Shown here: one piece after another, positions 58,850 to 64,000 of the stretch
Numbering within the stretch: position 1 is the first letter of the stretch
Layout: each line of letters opens with the position of its first letter
Assembly (NCBI RefSeq): GCF_000771405.1
Contig: NZ_JDUI01000001.1
Coordinates: 186,001 to 250,000, forward strand
DNA: 64,000 bases
Direction: 5' to 3'
Source of the DNA: Bifidobacterium pullorum DSM 20433
GTDB taxonomy: Bacteria > Actinomycetota > Actinomycetes > Actinomycetales > Bifidobacteriaceae
Notes under the pieces: model-generated
What the model was told of the DNA's origin: nothing
The model's database searches: none
The model's input: only the letters and a program-made list of their open reading frames with translations
Made by a program: the position numbers and the translations under genes

Positions 58850-59023
58850 ATGCTTTTACTCTTCCTGTACAGATGGTGCGGGCGGTGTGCCACACAGCCT
58901 TTCACGGTAAACACACAATTTGAACGACGCGGCAGAACAATGTGAACGCCCCCGCTCGATTCGGTGAACCGCAGTTGAATGCCGTCGGTACCGCCCGCGC
59001 GGGCAACACCCGGGATGTAGCCC

Positions 59024-59050
59024 TTGATTGCTATCGTTGTGCTGTAATGC
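59024..59050 (+). promoter_or_regulatory. possible promoter of purF
   Basis: TTGATT (59024-59029) and TAATGC (59045-59050), spacer 15, lie 30-55 bases before the purF start. The short spacer makes this tentative. Confidence 0.3.
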
Positions 59051-59078
59051 TCCACGCCTTAACAAGGAGGCATCTGGC

Positions 59079-60611
59079 TTGTCCGCCGAACTTGAAGACA
59101 TCCACGAGGAATGCGGCATCTTCGGCGTCTGGGGGCACCCGGACGCGGCCCGACTGACCTACTTCGGCCTGCACGCGCTGCAGCACCGCGGGCAGGAGGG
59201 CGCCGGCATCGTCTCGAACGACCACGGCCATCTGATCGGACACCGCGGACTGGGTCTGCTCACGCAGGTGTTCTCCGACGAACGCGAGATTCAGCGGCTC
59301 AAGGGCGACCGCGCCATCGGCCATGTGCGCTATGCGACCGCCGGCTCCGGCTCGACGGACAACATCCAGCCGTTCATCTTCCGCTTCTCCGATGGCGACA
59401 TGGCGCTGGCCCACAACGGCAACCTGACCAACTGCCCCACGCTGCGACGCGAGCTCGAATCCCAGGGCGCGATCTTCCGTTCGAACTCGGATACCGAGGT
59501 GCTCATGCACCTGATCCGCCGCTCCGAGCAGCCCACCTTCATGGACAAGCTCAAGGAGGCGCTCAACACCGTCCACGGTGGGTTCGCCTACCTGCTGATG
59601 ACCGAGAACGCCATGATCGGCGCGCTCGATCCGAACGGCTTCCGCCCGCTCTCCCTGGGACGCATGACCAACGGCGCCTACGTGCTCGCCTCCGAGACCT
59701 GCGCGCTGGATATCGTCGGCGCCGAGCTCGTGCGCGACATCCGCCCCGGCGAGATCGTGGTGGTCGACGATGACGGCTACCGCATCGACACCTACACCGA
59801 CCGCACGCAGCTGGCGATCTGCTCGATGGAGTTCATCTACTTCGCCCGCCCCGATTCCAACATCTACGGCGTGAACGTGCATTCGGCCCGCAAGCGCATG
59901 GGCGCCCGTCTGGCGCAGGAGTCGCCGGTGGACGCCGATATGGTCATCGCCGTGCCGAACTCGTCGCTGTCCGCTGCCTCCGGCTATTCCGAACAGGCGC
60001 ATCTGCCCAACGAGATGGGTCTGATCAAGAACCAGTACGTGGCCCGCACCTTCATCCAGCCGACGCAGGAGCTGCGCGAGCAGGGCGTGCGCATGAAGCT
60101 CGCCGCCGTGCGCGGCGTGGTCAGCGGCAAGCGCGTGGTCGTCGTCGACGATTCGATCGTGCGCGGCACCACCTCCAAGCGCCTGGTCCAGCTGCTGCGC
60201 GAGGCCGGCGCCTCCGAGGTGCATATGCGCATCTCCTCGCCGCCGCTGAAGTACCCCTGCTTCTACGGCATTGACATCTCCACCACCAAGGAGCTGATCG
60301 CCGCCAAGAAGTCGGTCGAGGAGATCCGCGAGTTCATCGGCGCCGACACGTTGGCCTTCCTCAGCCTCGACGGCCTGATCGAATCGATCGGCTTGAACGC
60401 CGATGCCCCGTACGGTGGCCTGTGCGTGGCGTACTTCAACGGCGACTACCCGACCGCCCTGGACGACTACGAGCAGGATTTCCTGGCCTCGCTGACCCCG
60501 GAGGACCGTGTGCGCATCCCCAAGTTCGCCTTGGACGACAGCGACTACCAGGGCAACGAGTTCTCCTGCCAGAAGGGCCTCAAGCCCGGCGAATGGCCGC
60601 CCAAGCAGTGA
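59079..60611 (+). CDS. purF: amidophosphoribosyltransferase
   Basis: Commits PRPP to purine synthesis by forming phosphoribosylamine with glutamine. 510 residues from a TTG 8 bases after AAGGAGG; no ATG fits. It has an 11-residue propeptide before the catalytic Cys12 (EECGIFGV), so it is a self-processing, Bacillus-type enzyme. The glutaminase domain is followed by the PRPP loop [17 protein letters not shown] near 355. Three of the four Fe-S cysteines of the Bacillus type appear present (AICSMEF, YPCFYGI, GLCVAYF), but the last of the CxxC pair is Tyr. It is cotranscribed with purM and purD. Confidence 0.95.
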   Translation: MSAELEDIHEECGIFGVWGHPDAARLTYFGLHALQHRGQEGAGIVSNDHGHLIGHRGLGLLTQVFSDEREIQRLKGDRAIGHVRYATAGSGSTDNIQPFIFRFSDGDMALAHNGNLTNCPTLRRELESQGAIFRSNSDTEVLMHLIRRSEQPTFMDKLKEALNTVHGGFAYLLMTENAMIGALDPNGFRPLSLGRMTNGAYVLASETCALDIVGAELVRDIRPGEIVVVDDDGYRIDTYTDRTQLAICSMEFIYFARPDSNIYGVNVHSARKRMGARLAQESPVDADMVIAVPNSSLSAASGYSEQAHLPNEMGLIKNQYVARTFIQPTQELREQGVRMKLAAVRGVVSGKRVVVVDDSIVRGTTSKRLVQLLREAGASEVHMRISSPPLKYPCFYGIDISTTKELIAAKKSVEEIREFIGADTLAFLSLDGLIESIGLNADAPYGGLCVAYFNGDYPTALDDYEQDFLASLTPEDRVRIPKFALDDSDYQGNEFSCQKGLKPGEWPPKQ

Positions 60612-60680
60612 CGGCACCCATCCTTCACCCATCAACCCAAGCAACCATCGCAGCGCCAGCTGCACCAAGAAAGGGAGATC

Positions 60681-61715
<1,035 letters not shown>

Positions 61716-61737
61716 GTTTTTTGAGGAGGTAGCAAAC

Positions 61738-63003
61738 ATGAAGGTTCTGGTTATCGGTTCCGGTGCCCGCGAGCATGCCATCGCCCATGCGCTGCTGCGT
61801 GGCGGCAGCGTCGACGAGGTCACGGTGGCCCCCGGCAATCCCGGTATGGAGCTCGACGGCATCCGCACCCAACGAATCAATCCGTCGAATCATGCGGCCA
61901 TGATCGATTTCGTCAAGGACAACGGTTACGACTGGGTGTTCGTCGGCCCCGAGGTGCCGCTGATCGAGGGCATCGTCGACGACTTCGAGGAGGCCGGCAT
62001 CAAGGCGTTCGGCCCCAACAAGGCCGCCGCGCAGATCGAGGGGTCGAAGGATTTCGCCAAGCGTCTGATGGCCCGGCACAGCATCCCCACCGCCCAGTAC
62101 CGCACCTTCGACGAGCTCGAGCCGGCCGAGGACTATGTGCGCGAACACGGTGCCCCGATCGTGATCAAGGCGGACGGCCTGGCCGCCGGCAAGGGCGTGA
62201 CCGTGGCGATGGACGAGGATACCGCGCTGCACGCGCTGGAGGACATCTTCGTCGACCACCGCTTCGGTTCCGCCGGCGCCAAGGTGGTCATCGAGGACTT
62301 CCTGGAGGGTCAGGAGTTCTCACTGATGAGCTTCGTGCACGGCACCGATTTCTGGCCGATGCCGATCTCGCAGGACCACAAGCGCGCCTATGACAATGAC
62401 GAGGGTCCGAACACCGGTGGCATGGGTGCCTACAGCCCTGTGCCGCAGATCGGGCAGGACGTGGTCGATGCCGCCATCGAGACGATCGTGCGCCCGACCG
62501 TGGAGGCCATGGCCGCCGAGGGCACGCCGTTCACCGGCATCCTGTACGCCGGCCTGATCGCCACCGCCGATGGCCCGAAGGTCATCGAGTTCAACGCCCG
62601 TTTCGGCGACCCGGAGACCGAGGTCGTGCTGCCGAAGCTGACCAGCGACCTGGGCGCCGGCATCGACGCGATCCTCAACGGCGGCGCTCCGGAGTTCGCC
62701 TGGGATGAGGAGCACGCCACCCTGGGCGTCGTGCTCGCCGCCGACGGCTACCCGAACAACGTGATCAAGGGTGCGGCGATCCCTGAGATCCCGGTGGACG
62801 AGTCCAGCCACGTGTACTACGCCGGCGTGGCCTCCACCGAGCATGGCGGCCTGATGGCCTCCTCCGGCCGCGTGCTGCTCGTCGAGACCACCGCCGACGA
62901 CATCAAGGCCGCGCAGGACAAGGTGTATGCCATCATCGACAAGCTCGACACCTCCGGCATGTTCTACCGCCACGACATCGGTGCCAAGGCGCTGAACGCC
63001 TGA
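61738..63003 (+). CDS. purD: phosphoribosylamine--glycine ligase
   Basis: Makes GAR from phosphoribosylamine, glycine and ATP. 421 residues, ATP-grasp: MKVLVIGSGAREHAIAHAL at the start, the second domain IVIKADGLAAGKGVTVAMD near 141-158, and the signature DNDEGPNTGGMGAYSP near 219-234; ligands in VIEFNARFGDPETE near 283. GAGGAGGT lies 8 bases before the ATG at 61738; the frame is open further upstream within purM but that is out of phase. It ends the purF-purM-purD operon at a strong hairpin. Confidence 0.97.
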   Translation: MKVLVIGSGAREHAIAHALLRGGSVDEVTVAPGNPGMELDGIRTQRINPSNHAAMIDFVKDNGYDWVFVGPEVPLIEGIVDDFEEAGIKAFGPNKAAAQIEGSKDFAKRLMARHSIPTAQYRTFDELEPAEDYVREHGAPIVIKADGLAAGKGVTVAMDEDTALHALEDIFVDHRFGSAGAKVVIEDFLEGQEFSLMSFVHGTDFWPMPISQDHKRAYDNDEGPNTGGMGAYSPVPQIGQDVVDAAIETIVRPTVEAMAAEGTPFTGILYAGLIATADGPKVIEFNARFGDPETEVVLPKLTSDLGAGIDAILNGGAPEFAWDEEHATLGVVLAADGYPNNVIKGAAIPEIPVDESSHVYYAGVASTEHGGLMASSGRVLLVETTADDIKAAQDKVYAIIDKLDTSGMFYRHDIGAKALNA

Positions 63004-63027
63004 GCCGCGGTACCGTCCTAACGCCAC

Positions 63028-63073
63028 GGACCCCTGGCGGGCATCCCGAGACCGGGTTGCCCGCCAGGGGTCC
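63028..63073. terminator. terminator of purD, shared with a convergent gene
   Basis: A perfect 16-base-pair stem (63028-63043 with 63058-63073) with a loop that itself can form CCCG/CGGG. It separates purD from the convergent aldehyde dehydrogenase gene and can serve both. Confidence 0.88.
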
Positions 63074-63100
63074 GACCGTATGGCGGCTGCCGTAGCCTCG

Positions 63101-64000
63101 CTACACCAGTTTGCCGATGATCGCGATCAGCTTCTGACGCAGATCGTTGAACGGCGGGTAGATGAACTGGAGTGTGTCGGGGAACAGTGGCTTGGAGATC
63201 ACGGTCTTCTTGTGGCTGAAGATGCGGAAGCCCTCCTTGCCGTGGTAGGCGCCCATGCCCGATTCGCCGGTGCCGCCGAACGGCAGGCGGCTGGAGATCA
63301 GGTGTCCCAACGGCAGCGAGTAGCCGATCGCGCCGGCGTTCACGTCGCGCTCGAACACGCCACGCGTCTTCAGATTGCGCGAGAACACGTAGGCGGCCAA
63401 CGGCCTGCTGCGGGCGTTGATGAACTCGATGGCCTCCCGGGCGTCCTGTACCACGATCACCGGCAGGATCGGGCCGAAGATCTCCTCGCCCATCACCGGA
63501 GCGTCCGGCGAGGTGCCGAACAGCACGGTCGGCGCGATATACCGGTCGGCGCGGTCGGTCTGGCCGCCGCAGACGATTTGTCCGGCGGGGTCATGCGCGT
63601 CGCCGCTCTGCGGCAGCAGACGCGACAGCCGGTCGAAGTGTCGCTCGTTGATGATGCGCGCGAAGCTGTGCGAGGCCTGCGGATCCTCGCCGTAGAACTC
63701 GGTGACGGCCAGTGCGATCCGCTCCGCCAGGACCTGCGCCACATCCGGTGTGGCCAGCACGTAATCCGGCGCCACGCAGGTCTGGCCCGCGTTGGTGAAC
63801 TTGCCCCAGGTGATGCGCCGCGCCGCGGTGGCGAGGTTCACGGTGCCGTCCACGAAACACGGCGATTTGCCGCCCAGTTCAAGGGTGACTGGCGTAAGGT
63901 GCTCGGACGCGGCCTTCATGACGATGCGCCCGACGCGCCCGCCGCCCGTATAGAAAATATGGTCGAACGGCTCGGCCAACAGGTCGGTGGTCTCGTCCGG
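63101..64000 (-). CDS. aldehyde dehydrogenase, C-terminal part (partial)
   Basis: The frame runs from the stop at 63101 past the right edge; 300 codons are visible, so the first 150 or so residues are outside. NAD-binding and catalytic parts are present: IFYTGGGRVGRIVM, LTPVTLELGGKSPCFVD (Glu base), FTNAGQTCVAPDYVL (nucleophile Cys), EEIFGPILPV and LPFGGTGESGMGAYHGKEGFRIFSHKK. The compact C-terminus with a hydrophobic tail (PPFNDLRQKLIAIIGKLV) resembles class-3/fatty-aldehyde-type ALDH. The substrate is unknown. Confidence 0.92.
   Translation of the reverse strand, partial: PDETTDLLAEPFDHIFYTGGGRVGRIVMKAASEHLTPVTLELGGKSPCFVDGTVNLATAARRITWGKFTNAGQTCVAPDYVLATPDVAQVLAERIALAVTEFYGEDPQASHSFARIINERHFDRLSRLLPQSGDAHDPAGQIVCGGQTDRADRYIAPTVLFGTSPDAPVMGEEIFGPILPVIVVQDAREAIEFINARSRPLAAYVFSRNLKTRGVFERDVNAGAIGYSLPLGHLISSRLPFGGTGESGMGAYHGKEGFRIFSHKKTVISKPLFPDTLQFIYPPFNDLRQKLIAIIGKLV

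Noticed and set aside
55058-58945. A 1295-codon plus-strand frame opposite the nucleotidase gene
   Set aside because: Same artefact; the minus-strand reading has a signal peptide, catalytic motifs and a wall anchor.

Overview
The window is about 64 kb of high-GC, gene-dense DNA that reads as Bifidobacterium chromosome. The supporting signs are a single-chain PurL of about 1240 residues, a pup-dop-arc-pafA locus without prcBA beside it, actinobacterial PriA without a P-loop, EF-P/nusB/carAB/pyrF/gmk in one operon, and GTG/TTG starts on core genes. The species cannot be fixed from this window. Nothing looks like a prophage, plasmid, CRISPR array or complete insertion sequence. This is mostly core genome with a few accessory patches.

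Layout. 1-1000: edge of a membrane protein gene and ung. 1037-8251: a tightly coupled cluster of MoxR AAA ATPase, DUF58, two integral-membrane VWA proteins and two anchored proteins, followed by a WXG100-like protein and an alpha/beta hydrolase with a helical N-terminal part. 8252-8633: a non-coding scar with a long inverted repeat, the 33-codon stub of an AAA ATPase gene and two palindromic operators, just before purB. 10158-13038: a large flippase/LPG-synthase-like membrane protein and HU. 13126-19716 (minus): pafA, pup, a degenerate inositol-monophosphatase-like gene, dop, arc and a DedA protein. 19746-26256: serB, fmt, a HAD phosphatase, priA, metK and rpoZ. 26389-28934: ilvD and a small membrane protein. 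29014-36402 (minus): gmk, pyrF, carB, carA, nusB and efp. 36650-41030 (minus): tuf, fusA, rpsG and rpsL. 41337-41625 (minus): a candidate structured non-coding RNA with its own promoter and terminator, carrying a copy of the 16S anti-Shine-Dalgarno tail. 41881-44915: a small helical protein, tRNA-His, threonine aldolase and a GT4 glycosyltransferase. 45071-51124: purT, purC and purL. 51484-53074: an accessory dehydrogenase/flavodoxin pair. 53209-55092 (minus): a Y-family polymerase operon with an SOS box. 55415-58849 (minus): a wall-anchored PAP2/5'-nucleotidase fusion. 59079-63003: purF, purM and purD. 63101-64000: an aldehyde dehydrogenase cut by the window edge.

How the genes work together. 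Purine synthesis dominates: purB, purT, purC, purL, purF, purM and purD are all here, with gmk and a surface nucleotidase that could salvage extracellular nucleotides. Pyrimidine synthesis is represented by carAB and pyrF. The str operon and EF-P supply translation, and the pupylation genes form a tagging system whose protease partner is not in view. The main unexplained items are the candidate RNA upstream of rpsL, the WXG100/hydrolase pair tied to the MoxR-VWA cluster, the pseudoenzyme-like gene inside the pupylation locus, and the repeat scar in front of purB.
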